From assembly GCA_025936595.1 (NCBI GenBank), contig JAICTB010000081.1:1-8854 (forward strand): 8,854 nt of DNA. The letters run 5' to 3'. The notes under the pieces were generated by a model. It was not told the DNA's origin. It was given only the letters and a program-made list of their open reading frames with translations, and searched no databases. Shown here piece after piece: positions 1-6,029 of the stretch (position 1 is the stretch's first letter; each line of letters begins with the position of its first letter). The translations under genes and the position numbers were made by a program. The DNA comes from Thermoleophilia bacterium (GTDB lineage: Bacteria; Actinomycetota; Thermoleophilia; Gaiellales; Gaiellaceae).

Positions 1-149
1 CCCTGGTCTGACCAAGAGACACACCCTGGTCTGACCAGGAGACATGGCTCGGCCGGACGACGATTCGAGCCCGCAACCCCTGCGTTTCGTGCCTGTGGAG
101 CCGTTGCCACACTCTGGTACGACTTGGTCTGACCAAGGGACATGGCTCG
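1..149. repeat. three copies of a 15-bp palindromic element (REP-like)
   Basis: Three copies of an odd-length palindrome lie at 2-16, 25-39 and 123-137. Copy 2 reads CCTGGTCTGACCAGG and copy 3 reads CTTGGTCTGACCAAG. Both have perfect 7-bp arms around a central T, and the difference at the second pair (C-G against T-A) keeps the pairing. Copy 1 (CCTGGTCTGACCAAG) has one mismatch, which is a G-U wobble if read from the minus strand. Copies 1 and 2 are tandem with a 23-bp period. Copies 2 and 3 share a further downstream stretch ending at 51 and 149, with only three differences over 27 bp. On the minus strand the unit is about TGTCTCYTGGTCAGACCARG. The block lies downstream of manB. It may be a dispersed REP-type repeat, a transcript-end structure, or an operator, since the core resembles FadR/GntR-type TGGTNNNACCA sites. 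I favour a repeat because no promoter or start codon lies beside it. Confidence 0.75.
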
Positions 150-163
150 CCACGGCATGTCCC
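137..163 (-). terminator. candidate hairpin terminator after manB
   Basis: A perfect 8-bp inverted repeat, GGGACATG at 137-144 and CATGTCCC at 156-163, encloses an 11-nt loop. It starts 21 nt past the manB stop codon in the direction of transcription. No T-tract follows on the minus strand, so it would be a U-less hairpin, as is common in high-GC actinobacteria. Its outer arm touches palindrome copy 3 (123-137), so a transcript would fold into two adjacent stems. Confidence 0.45.
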
Positions 164-184
164 GGGGGGTCCAGGCGGGAGCGT

Positions 185-1525
185 TCAGGCCCGGATGGCC
201 GACAGGACCGCGTCCCGCTTCTCGTTCATCAGCTCCCGCGACAGTGCTTCGAGGTTCAGGCGCAGCAGCGGCTCCGTGTTCGACGGGCGGACGTTGAAGT
301 GCCAGTCGTCGAACTCCACGGAGAGCCCGTCGAGATGCGTGACCGTCCCCTCGCCGCCGAACCGCTCCTCGAGCTCTGCGAGCTTCGCCGGCACGTCGGC
401 GACCGGCGTGTTGATCTCGCCCGTGATGAAGTAACGCTCCCGGAACGGCGCCAGCGCGGCGCTCAGCTTGCCGTGGCGGGACACCAGCTCGCACATGAGG
501 AGGAACGGCACCGTCCCCGAATCGGCCTGCGAGAAGTCGCGGAAGTAGTAGTGCGCCGAGACCTCGCCCCCGAAGACGGCGTGCTCCTCGCGCATGCGCT
601 GCTTGATGAACGCGTGCCCGACGCGGTTGATCAGCGGCACACCGCCCGCTGCGCGGATCGCCTCCGGCACGGCCCATGACGCGCGAACGTCGTAGATCAC
701 CTTGCCGCCGGGCTCGCGGCCGAGGATCGCCTGCGCGAACAGGGCCGTCGTGAAGTCGCCGGGAACGAAATCACCTGTGTCGTCGACGAAGAAGCAGCGA
801 TCCGCATCACCGTCGAACGCGACGCCGAAGTCCGCGTTCGAGGTCCGCGTCTTCTCGACGATGAACGCGCGGTTCTCCGGCAGGAGCGGATTCGGCTCGT
901 GGTTCGGAAACGTCCCGTCCGGCTCGAAGTAGCAGCGTACGACGTCCACCATCGGCAGCCGCTCGAGCACCGGCGGGAGCATCGTGCCCGCCATTCCGTT
1001 CGCCGCATCGATCACCACGCGCAGAGGCTTCAGCGAGCTCACGTCGACGAACGAGAGAACGCGCTCGACGAACCGGTCCCAGATGTCCGCCTCGCGAACC
1101 GCGCCGCGCTCGGCACGATGCCAGGCACCGGCCCGTGCGCGGTCGCGGACGTCGAGCAGGCCCGACTCCCCGCCGACGGGCAGCGCACCGCCGCGGACGA
1201 TCTTCATCCCCGTGTACTGCTTCGGATTGTGCGACGCCGTGACCATGATCCCGCCGTCGAGCTCGAGGTCGCCGACCGCGAAATAGAGCATTTCCGTTCC
1301 GACCATTCCGAGGTCGAGGACATCGGCGCCCGCGTCGGCTGCGCCCTCGCGGGCAGCGGCCGCCATCGACGGCGAAGAGAGACGCATGTCGCGACCGACG
1401 GCGACCCGCGCCGGCGCGAACTGCTCGACGTACGCACGTCCGATCGCGTAGGCGCCGGCCTCGTCGAGCTCCTCGGGGTAGAGGCCGCGCACGTCATACG
1501 CCTTGAACACCGTCGGATCGAGCAC
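185..1525 (-). CDS. manB: phosphomannomutase/phosphoglucomutase
   Basis: This is a 446-aa cytoplasmic alpha-D-phosphohexomutase that interconverts hexose 6-phosphate and 1-phosphate, probably mannose and/or glucose. It feeds GDP-mannose or UDP-glucose for cell-wall glycan or exopolysaccharide synthesis. All four family signatures are present in order: the phosphoserine loop TASHNP (residues 96-101, Ser98), the Mg-binding loop DGDADR (238-243), the sugar-specificity loop GGEVSAH (319-325) and the phosphate-binding loop RPSNTEP (413-419). Length is normal for the bacterial PMM/PGM group. The GTG start fits the family N-terminus (LDPTVFKAYDVRGLYP). The gene follows the TIM-barrel gene by 15 nt on the same strand, so co-transcription is likely. 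A TAACCT hexamer 8 nt before the start could also give it its own promoter. The fold and reaction class are certain. The substrate preference and the symbol are less so, since GlmM-type and ManB/AlgC-type enzymes share these motifs. Confidence 0.93.
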   Translation of the reverse strand: MLDPTVFKAYDVRGLYPEELDEAGAYAIGRAYVEQFAPARVAVGRDMRLSSPSMAAAAREGAADAGADVLDLGMVGTEMLYFAVGDLELDGGIMVTASHNPKQYTGMKIVRGGALPVGGESGLLDVRDRARAGAWHRAERGAVREADIWDRFVERVLSFVDVSSLKPLRVVIDAANGMAGTMLPPVLERLPMVDVVRCYFEPDGTFPNHEPNPLLPENRAFIVEKTRTSNADFGVAFDGDADRCFFVDDTGDFVPGDFTTALFAQAILGREPGGKVIYDVRASWAVPEAIRAAGGVPLINRVGHAFIKQRMREEHAVFGGEVSAHYYFRDFSQADSGTVPFLLMCELVSRHGKLSAALAPFRERYFITGEINTPVADVPAKLAELEERFGGEGTVTHLDGLSVEFDDWHFNVRPSNTEPLLRLNLEALSRELMNEKRDAVLSAIRA

Positions 1526-1533
1526 CGCGGCGC

Positions 1534-1539
1534 AGGTTA
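1534..1539 (-). promoter_or_regulatory. possible -10 element for manB
   Basis: TAACCT (TANNNT type) ends 8 nt before the GTG of manB, within the 15-nt gap after the upstream gene. The same hexamer precedes that upstream gene. No Shine-Dalgarno sequence is visible before the GTG. It may give an internal start of transcription, but read-through from the upstream gene would also explain expression. Confidence 0.35.
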
Positions 1540-1540
1540 G

Positions 1541-2356
1541 CTACGCGCCGAGGATCGCCCTGATCGTGTCGGTCGACTCCGCCGTCGGCGACTCCGAGAT
1601 CACCGTCGCGGGCCGTTCGAACCGACCCAGCGCGTCGCGCAGCGGCTCCGCGCGCAGCGTGCCGTCGCCGTAGGGGAGATGCTTCGTCTCGTTTCGGTTC
1701 GCGAACTGGATGTCCGAGAAGTGGACGTGAAACGGCGCACCGGGCTCGATCACCGCGTCGGCCTGTTCGAGCGCTGCGGCGAACGGCTCCTCCGACAGGA
1801 ACGCACCGTCGGAGGTCGCATGCATGTGCGCGAAGTCGACCACGGGGCGGACCCAGTCGAGCCGCGATGCGATCTCGCACACGTCCTCGATCGAGCCCAG
1901 CTCGCGCACACGCCCCATCACCTCGATCCCGAACGGCACCGCGCGATCCTTCGCCTCGAGACGCTCCCGGAGCTCCCCGAGCTGCACGACGACCGCATCG
2001 ATGGCGTCCTCGCGCGTGCGCCCGAGCAGGAAACCGGGATGGAAGACGACGAGCTCGGCGCCCGCGGCCTTCGCGATGCCGGCCGAGTGGTCGAGCATCC
2101 CGATCGCCATGTTCAGCTTCTTGCCGCGCTCGGCGTGACCCATGAATCCCGCGATCGGCGCGTGCACCGAGAGCGCGATGTCGTTCGCCGCGCACAGCTC
2201 GCCGAGCTCGGCGGCGAAGTCGTAGTCCATCCAGAAGCGCCCTTCGAAGTCGATCTCGCACGCAGTCAGCTCCCGTTCGAGCAGCGCGGCGAGCGCCGCT
2301 GCGGGGGAATCCCGCGACGGCACACGTGCCGGACCGAAGTGCAGATGACGAGCCAT
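1541..2356 (-). CDS. endonuclease IV-like TIM-barrel protein (AP endonuclease family 2)
   Basis: This 271-aa protein belongs to the Nfo/xylose-isomerase-like TIM-barrel superfamily. The metal-ligand positions of endonuclease IV can be traced in order: His65 (SVHAP), His106 (FHPG), Glu145 (GIEVMG), Asp174 and His177 (VDFAHMH), His212 (HVHFSD), His226 (TKHLPYGDG) and Glu255 (SESP). The Asp of the E. coli DRH motif is replaced by Thr224, so one ligand of the three-metal site is missing. This resembles the archaeal-type Nfo-like branch. It may act at abasic sites in DNA, or it may be a sugar-phosphate isomerase or epimerase; the sequence does not decide. Length is close to E. coli Nfo (285 aa). 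The ATG has no Shine-Dalgarno sequence but has a TANNNT hexamer 6 nt upstream, so the mRNA is probably leaderless. The gene is followed 15 nt later by manB, which slightly favours a sugar-linked role. Confidence 0.8.
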   Translation of the reverse strand: MARHLHFGPARVPSRDSPAAALAALLERELTACEIDFEGRFWMDYDFAAELGELCAANDIALSVHAPIAGFMGHAERGKKLNMAIGMLDHSAGIAKAAGAELVVFHPGFLLGRTREDAIDAVVVQLGELRERLEAKDRAVPFGIEVMGRVRELGSIEDVCEIASRLDWVRPVVDFAHMHATSDGAFLSEEPFAAALEQADAVIEPGAPFHVHFSDIQFANRNETKHLPYGDGTLRAEPLRDALGRFERPATVISESPTAESTDTIRAILGA

Positions 2357-2362
2357 TGGCGA

Positions 2363-2368
2363 AGGTTA
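2363..2368 (-). promoter_or_regulatory. probable -10 of a leaderless promoter (TIM-barrel gene)
   Basis: TAACCT on the minus strand ends 6 nt before the ATG at 2356. A transcript starting at the usual distance would begin at or next to the ATG, which agrees with the lack of a Shine-Dalgarno sequence. No recognisable -35 element was found at 17 nt. It shares the 43-nt divergent gap with the MerR gene, which could therefore bind here and regulate both directions. Confidence 0.5.
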
Positions 2369-2387
2369 GGAAGCGCGGACCGCAGGG

Positions 2388-2393
2388 TATCGG
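2388..2393 (+). promoter_or_regulatory. weak -10 candidate for the MerR gene
   Basis: TATCGG lies 6 nt before the ATG at 2400, the same spacing as the divergent hexamer on the other strand, but it lacks the final T of TANNNT. No Shine-Dalgarno sequence is visible. If both elements are used, the two promoters are back to back inside 43 nt and are likely to interfere with each other or share an operator. Confidence 0.25.
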
Positions 2394-2399
2394 CGCCCA

Positions 2400-2864
2400 A
2401 TGGCTGAGAGTGGGCGCCCGCTCTTCTCGATCGGCGCGGTTGCGCGCATGCTCGACCTGTCCGCCGCGACCATCCGCACCTGGGAAACGCGGTACGGCAA
2501 CGTCGTCCCGCAGCGCTCGCAGGGCGGCCAGCGGCTGTACTCGCGCGACCAGGTCGACCAGCTGCGCTTCGTCAAGGACGAGGTCGCCTCTGGCCGCCGG
2601 CCGGCCGAGGCGCACAGGCTGCTCACGGAACGCCTCGCCTGCGGCGACCCCTTCAGCGGCACGCACCTGCGCTTCCTGCTCGCCGACAGCGGGTTCGGCG
2701 CCGCGGATGTGCTGCGCAAGCTCCTCGGCAAGGATGCCGACCGCCTCGCGCTCGACGGGACGTCGGTTGTGCTCGTTGATGCAAGCAACGGTGAGTTCGA
2801 CGATTTGGCTTCGCGCCTGCGCGCAGCGGGCGTCAACGTGCGCCCACTCGACGACGTCCTGTAG
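2400..2864 (+). CDS. MerR-family transcriptional regulator
   Basis: This is a 154-aa DNA-binding protein. Residues 8-33 form the MerR helix-turn-helix (FSIGAVARMLDLSAATIRTW), followed by the ETRYG segment and the wing GGQRLYS (42-48). The RTWETRYG signature is typical of the LitR/CarH-like MerR branch rather than metal-sensing MerR proteins. The helical stretch at about 50-80 fits a linker or dimerisation helix. The C-terminal part (about 85-154) carries no cobalamin-binding motif and no metal-binding cysteine cluster; Cys81 is its only cysteine. It ends in a short predicted alpha/beta unit (TSVVLVDASNGEFDDLASRL) that I cannot assign. The ligand is unknown. It is divergent from the TIM-barrel gene and upstream of the 80-aa gene by 31 nt, so autoregulation and control of one or both neighbours are plausible inferences. 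Confidence 0.85.
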   Translation: MAESGRPLFSIGAVARMLDLSAATIRTWETRYGNVVPQRSQGGQRLYSRDQVDQLRFVKDEVASGRRPAEAHRLLTERLACGDPFSGTHLRFLLADSGFGAADVLRKLLGKDADRLALDGTSVVLVDASNGEFDDLASRLRAAGVNVRPLDDVL

Positions 2865-2882
2865 TCCGTCCGACGCTTTTCC

Positions 2883-2888
2883 TACCCT
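2883..2888 (+). promoter_or_regulatory. probable -10 of a leaderless promoter (80-aa gene)
   Basis: TACCCT (TANNNT type) ends 7 nt before the ATG at 2896, within the 31-nt gap after the MerR stop codon. A short GAGG sits too close to the ATG (4 nt) to be a convincing ribosome site. No clear -35 element is seen. Confidence 0.45.
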
Positions 2889-2895
2889 GAGGCGC

Positions 2896-3138
2896 ATGAC
2901 CACGCGCCCATCACGGATCGACCTGCTCGAGCTCGATATCGACCTCCGTCTCGCCGACCTCTGGCGGGAGGCCGCGGGCATCGGCGAGTGGTCGCTGGAC
3001 GTCGTCGCGGCGTTCATGCGCGCCGCCTACGGCAAGGGCTACTGCGACGCGCTCACCGAGGACGATCCCGGTTCGCTTTGTGCCGATCACGGCTATCGCG
3101 TGCCGGCGCGCAAGCAGACCGCGAACGTCGAGCACTAG
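2896..3138 (+). CDS. small conserved-looking hypothetical protein, 80 aa
   Basis: The function is not recognised. The 80-residue product is soluble, without a signal peptide or membrane segment. It begins with a charged amphipathic stretch (about 8-26, rich in Leu, Asp and Arg) and continues with a compact motif, AAYGKGYCDALTEDDPGSLC, at 43-62, then DHGYRVPAR (64-72). Its two cysteines are at positions 50 and 62. The ATG is chosen because it lies just after the MerR gene, has a TANNNT hexamer 7 nt upstream, and leaves no overlap; longer in-frame extensions run back through the MerR gene in another frame. The ccmE start follows 19 nt after its stop codon. It could be a partner of the MerR protein or an unrelated passenger. 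Confidence 0.7.
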   Translation: MTTRPSRIDLLELDIDLRLADLWREAAGIGEWSLDVVAAFMRAAYGKGYCDALTEDDPGSLCADHGYRVPARKQTANVEH

Positions 3139-3144
3139 TCTCGT

Positions 3145-3150
3145 TACACT
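3145..3150 (+). promoter_or_regulatory. probable -10 of a leaderless promoter for the ccm genes
   Basis: TACACT (TANNNT type) ends 7 nt before the GTG of ccmE. The short stretch in between (TCCCGGC) has no Shine-Dalgarno sequence. It would drive ccmE-ccmF and probably the following two genes as one transcript. No -35 hexamer close to TTGACA is visible at 17 nt. Confidence 0.5.
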
Positions 3151-3157
3151 TCCCGGC

Positions 3158-3556
3158 GTGTCCACGCGCAGTCCCGCGCGGCTCGTCGTTGCCCTCGCCG
3201 TGGCCGGCGTGCTCGCTGTCTTTCTGCTCTACACCGCCGTCGCAGGTCACTCGACACCCACGCTGACGCCGAGTCAGCTGGGGGCGCACAGCGGCAAGCT
3301 CGCGATCGTCGGCGTCGTCGTTGGACCGTCGCGCGGCGACTCCCACTCGGCCCGCGGCCTGCGCTTCGGGCTGCGCAACATCGTCGGCTCGAGCAAGGTC
3401 GTCCCCGTCGTGTACCGCGGCGACAGCCCGCCGCCCCTCTTCACCGTCGGCCGCAACGTCGTCGTGAGCGGCAGCTATGCAAACGGGCGCCTCGCGGCGA
3501 ACTCGATCGTCACGAAGTGCCCGTCCAAGTACACGGCGACGACCTCCGGCGCCTAA
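3158..3556 (+). CDS. ccmE: cytochrome c maturation heme chaperone CcmE (cysteine type)
   Basis: This 132-aa membrane-anchored heme chaperone of System I takes heme from CcmC and passes it to CcmF. One N-terminal transmembrane segment (about 8-29) places the OB-fold domain outside the membrane. Family features include the strand motif VVYRGDSPPPLF (84-95) and the following VGRNVVVSGSY (97-107). The heme attachment site is CPSKY (121-125): Cys121 replaces the histidine of the HxxxY motif, as in the CxxxY variants known from archaea, some sulfate reducers and actinobacteria. The tail after Tyr125 is only seven residues. The GTG at 3158 is chosen over an upstream in-frame ATG at 3080, which would overlap the 80-aa gene and put non-hydrophobic residues before the anchor. 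The stop codon is 3 nt before ccmF, so the two are surely co-transcribed. Confidence 0.92.
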   Translation: MSTRSPARLVVALAVAGVLAVFLLYTAVAGHSTPTLTPSQLGAHSGKLAIVGVVVGPSRGDSHSARGLRFGLRNIVGSSKVVPVVYRGDSPPPLFTVGRNVVVSGSYANGRLAANSIVTKCPSKYTATTSGA

Positions 3557-3559
3557 GCG

Positions 3560-5512
3560 GTGGCTGACCTCGGGCGCGCAGCCCTCGTCGTCAGCCTCGG
3601 GCTCTCCGTCTACGCGCTGGTCGCAGGCGCGACCGCGGCGATCACCAGCCGCCGGCGCCTCGCCACCTCTGCGCGGAACGCACTCTTCTGCTGCTTCGGC
3701 TCGACGCTGATCGCCGCGGTCGTGCTCGCGAGCGCGCTCGTGCGACACGACTTCTCGTTCACGTACGTCGCGCAGCACACGAACCGCACCCTCACGACGC
3801 CGTACGCGCTGAGCGCGTTCTGGGGCGGCCAGGAAGGATCGCTGCTCCTCTGGCTGCTCGTGCTGACCGGCTACGGCTCGCTCGCGGTCGCGCTCAACCG
3901 CAAGCTCCTACGCGACCTCACGGTGTGGGTCGTTCCGGTGCTCGCCGGAATCGGCACCTTCTTCGCGTTCGTGCTCGTCGCCGTCGCAAGCCCGTTCGGC
4001 ACGCAGACGGCGCCGCTCGACGGCAACGGCCTGACGCCGAGCCTGCAGAACCCGTACATGGTTGCCCACCCGCCGATGCTCTACCTCGGCTACGTCGGCC
4101 TCTCGATCCCGTTCGCGTTCGCCGCCGGCGCGATGCTCTCCGGCCGCACTGACGAGCGCTGGATCGTCGCGACGCGCCGCTGGACGCTCGCCGCGTGGGC
4201 GTTCCTCGGCTTCGGCCAGTTGCTCGGCGCCCACTGGGCCTATGTCGAGGTCGGCTGGGGCGGCTACTACGCGTGGGACCCCGTCGAGAACGCGGCGCTG
4301 ATGCCGTGGCTCGCCGCGACGGCGTTCCTGCACTCGGTGATGATCCAGGAGCGCAAGGGGATGCTGAAGGTCTGGAACATGGTGCTCGTCGCCCTCGCGT
4401 TCGAGCTCTCGGTGTTCGGCACGTTCCTGACGCGTTCCGGCGTCGTCAACTCGATCCACTCCTTCTCGAAGAGCCCGATCGGAAGCTGGTTCCTCGCCTT
4501 CGTGGTCATCTCGACCGTGTTCTCGCTCGCGCTCATCATGTGGCGGCTGCCGTTGCTCAAGGCGCGCACGAAGCTCGAGTCCGCGCTCTCCCGCGAGGCG
4601 ACGTTCCTCTACAACAACCTGCTGCTCGTCGCGCTTTGCCTGACCGTGCTCTGGGGCGTCCTCTTCCCGATCGTCACGCAGGTCTTCAAGGGCGAGACGC
4701 GCACGATCGGCCGGCCGTACTACGACTTCTTCCTGCGCGTGTTCGGTCTGCCGTTGCTGCTCCTCATGGGCATCGGGCCTCTGATCGCGTGGCGCAAGGC
4801 GAGCTTCCGCGGGCTCGTGAAGCTGCTCGCCTGGCCGATCGCGGTCTCGATCCTCTGCGGCGTCGCCCTCGTCCTCGTGGGGGCGGGGTCGTCGAAGCCC
4901 GGGCTGATCGCCTACACGTTCTCCTCGTTCGTGCTCGCGACGATCGTGCTCGAGCTGGTGCGCGGCACCCGCGCCGTCGGCTCCGTCTTCACGCTCATCT
5001 CGCGCAACCGGCGCCGCTACGGCGGCTACGTCGTGCACGCCGCGATCGTGCTGCTCGCGATCGGCATCGCCGGCTCGAGCGCGTACGGCACCTCGACGCG
5101 CGCGCGCCTGACGCCGGGGCAGAGCGTATCCGTCGCCGGCTACACGCTCTCACTGCGCGACGTCCGCCGCACGCAGGTGCCGAACGCGACGGAGACGCGA
5201 GCGGTGTTCGACGTCGGCGGCCGCTGGCATGGCACCCTCGCCTCCGGCGACAACCAGTACATCTTCCCGCCGGAACCGTCGCGCGAGGTCGGGATCAAGA
5301 CGAGCTGGACACGCGCGGAGGATCTCTACGTTATCGCCGACGACGTGAACGTGAAGACGCACGTCGTGTTCGTGCAGGTGCTCGTGAAGCCGCTCGTCAA
5401 CCTGATCTGGGTCGCGGGGATCGTCTTCCTGCTCGGCGCGGGGATCGCACTCTGGCCGGACGCACGCGAGCAGCGGCGGCTCGTGACGCGGCTCGCACCC
5501 GCACAAGCATGA
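3560..5512 (+). CDS. ccmF: cytochrome c heme lyase subunit CcmF
   Basis: This 650-aa polytopic membrane protein catalyses or scaffolds attachment of heme from CcmE to apocytochrome c. It belongs to the heme-handling (HHP) family. The WGGQEGSLLLW segment (88-98) and the tryptophan-rich WWD domain (WGGYYAWDPVEN, 233-244) are present. The four expected conserved histidines are visible: His170 (VAHPP), His258 (FLHS), His300 (SIHSF) and His493 (YVVHAA). A large soluble segment (about 508-608) precedes the last transmembrane helix (about 611-632). The length matches typical CcmF. The GTG start lies 3 nt after the ccmE stop codon without a Shine-Dalgarno sequence, which suggests translational coupling. 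CcmA, B, C, G and H are not in the window. No defect in the reading frame was found. Confidence 0.96.
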   Translation: MADLGRAALVVSLGLSVYALVAGATAAITSRRRLATSARNALFCCFGSTLIAAVVLASALVRHDFSFTYVAQHTNRTLTTPYALSAFWGGQEGSLLLWLLVLTGYGSLAVALNRKLLRDLTVWVVPVLAGIGTFFAFVLVAVASPFGTQTAPLDGNGLTPSLQNPYMVAHPPMLYLGYVGLSIPFAFAAGAMLSGRTDERWIVATRRWTLAAWAFLGFGQLLGAHWAYVEVGWGGYYAWDPVENAALMPWLAATAFLHSVMIQERKGMLKVWNMVLVALAFELSVFGTFLTRSGVVNSIHSFSKSPIGSWFLAFVVISTVFSLALIMWRLPLLKARTKLESALSREATFLYNNLLLVALCLTVLWGVLFPIVTQVFKGETRTIGRPYYDFFLRVFGLPLLLLMGIGPLIAWRKASFRGLVKLLAWPIAVSILCGVALVLVGAGSSKPGLIAYTFSSFVLATIVLELVRGTRAVGSVFTLISRNRRRYGGYVVHAAIVLLAIGIAGSSAYGTSTRARLTPGQSVSVAGYTLSLRDVRRTQVPNATETRAVFDVGGRWHGTLASGDNQYIFPPEPSREVGIKTSWTRAEDLYVIADDVNVKTHVVFVQVLVKPLVNLIWVAGIVFLLGAGIALWPDAREQRRLVTRLAPAQA

Positions 5513-5549
5513 GGCGTAGGCTTGACGGAGCCGAACAAGGAGCGCAGGT

Positions 5550-5564
5550 GCCGGCTTCGCCGGC
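5550..5564 (+). other. GC-rich hairpin in the ccmF to CcmI-like gap
   Basis: GCCGGC-TTC-GCCGGC forms a perfect 6-bp stem with a three-base loop. It lies in the 64-nt gap between ccmF and the next gene, ending 12 nt before that ATG and 3 nt before its GGAG ribosome site. It could modulate translation or cause partial termination, but no T-tract follows it. Confidence 0.4.
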
Positions 5565-5576
5565 GCCGGAGCGGGC

Positions 5577-6002
5577 ATGAGCATTCTCCTGGGTCTGCTG
5601 CTCGCCGCGATCGCGGTGCTGCTCGTCGCGCTCCCGTTCCTGCGCGAGCCCGTCACGGCTGACGACCGGCTCGAGGCTCCGGACGCGGAGGAGGACCGGC
5701 GGCGCGGGCTCCTCGAGGACCGCGACCGCGCGCTCGCCGCCCTGAAAGAGCTCGAGCTCGACCACCGCGCCGGCAAGATCGACGACGCCGACTACCGCGA
5801 GCTGATCGGCCCGCAACGGCGCGAGGCCGCCGCGGCACTGCGCGCCCTCCAGCGGCGGTACGGTAACGAGATGACCGCCTTCGAGACACCGGATCTGCCG
5901 CCGGAGCCGACCCCGCCGCCCGACGAGGGCTCGCCGCCCACGCCGGTGCCGGTACCCGAGCCGTACCCGCCGCCGGACGAGGCGACGATCCCGCAGGAGT
6001 AG
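5577..6002 (+). CDS. CcmI-like membrane-anchored protein with proline-rich tail
   Basis: This 141-aa protein has one N-terminal transmembrane segment (about 2-22) and then a charged helical region (about 36-95). That region contains LKELELDHRAGKIDDADYREL (56-76), which resembles the start of CcmI and related proteins that assist apocytochrome delivery. The residues from 105 to the end are low complexity: 17 of the last 37 are proline, mixed with Glu, Asp and Thr. The TPR repeats of full-length CcmI are absent, and so is the CxxC zinc-ribbon found in some relatives. The ATG has GGAG 5 nt upstream. Its position directly after ccmF supports a cytochrome c maturation role, but the match is to the short N-terminal module only. 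It could equally be a generic membrane-anchored helper. Confidence 0.7.
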   Translation: MSILLGLLLAAIAVLLVALPFLREPVTADDRLEAPDAEEDRRRGLLEDRDRALAALKELELDHRAGKIDDADYRELIGPQRREAAAALRALQRRYGNEMTAFETPDLPPEPTPPPDEGSPPTPVPVPEPYPPPDEATIPQE

Positions 6003-6006
6003 CTGC

Positions 6007-6024
6007 CGGGAACGGCGAATCCCG
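6007..6024 (+). other. small hairpin before the M23 peptidase start
   Basis: CGGGA at 6007-6011 pairs with TCCCG at 6020-6024 across an 8-nt loop, 5 nt before the ATG of the peptidase gene. There is no Shine-Dalgarno sequence at normal spacing in this 27-nt gap. The hairpin might shape ribosome access, but a 5-bp stem is weak evidence. Confidence 0.25.
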
Positions 6025-6029
6025 ACGTA

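Noticed and set aside
60..80. GATTCGAGCCC resembling a tRNA T-loop, possibly a tRNA or attachment-site remnant
   Set aside because: The flanking bases do not pair into a T-stem, and no acceptor, D or anticodon arms are present nearby.
44..679. A plus-strand frame starting inside palindrome copy 2
   Set aside because: Most of it is antisense to manB, the remainder lies in the repeat region, and no ribosome site or family resemblance is seen.
2400..2864. Possible B12-dependent photoreceptor-type regulator (LitR/CarH), suggested by the RTWETRYG helix
   Set aside because: The protein is too short for the cobalamin-binding domain, and no ExxH or DxHxxG motif is visible.
1494..3017. A 507-codon minus-strand frame spanning the TIM-barrel, MerR and 80-aa genes
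   Set aside because: It crosses three supported genes on both strands, is arginine-rich and lacks motifs. It is a GC shadow.
3080..3157. Upstream in-frame ATG giving a longer CcmE
   Set aside because: It would overlap the end of the 80-aa gene and add 26 polar residues before the membrane anchor. The GTG at 3158 fits the family and the promoter-like hexamer.
4195..5580. A 461-codon plus-strand frame inside ccmF
   Set aside because: It overlaps ccmF in another frame, and ccmF carries all family motifs. The alternative product is low-complexity Arg/Ala.
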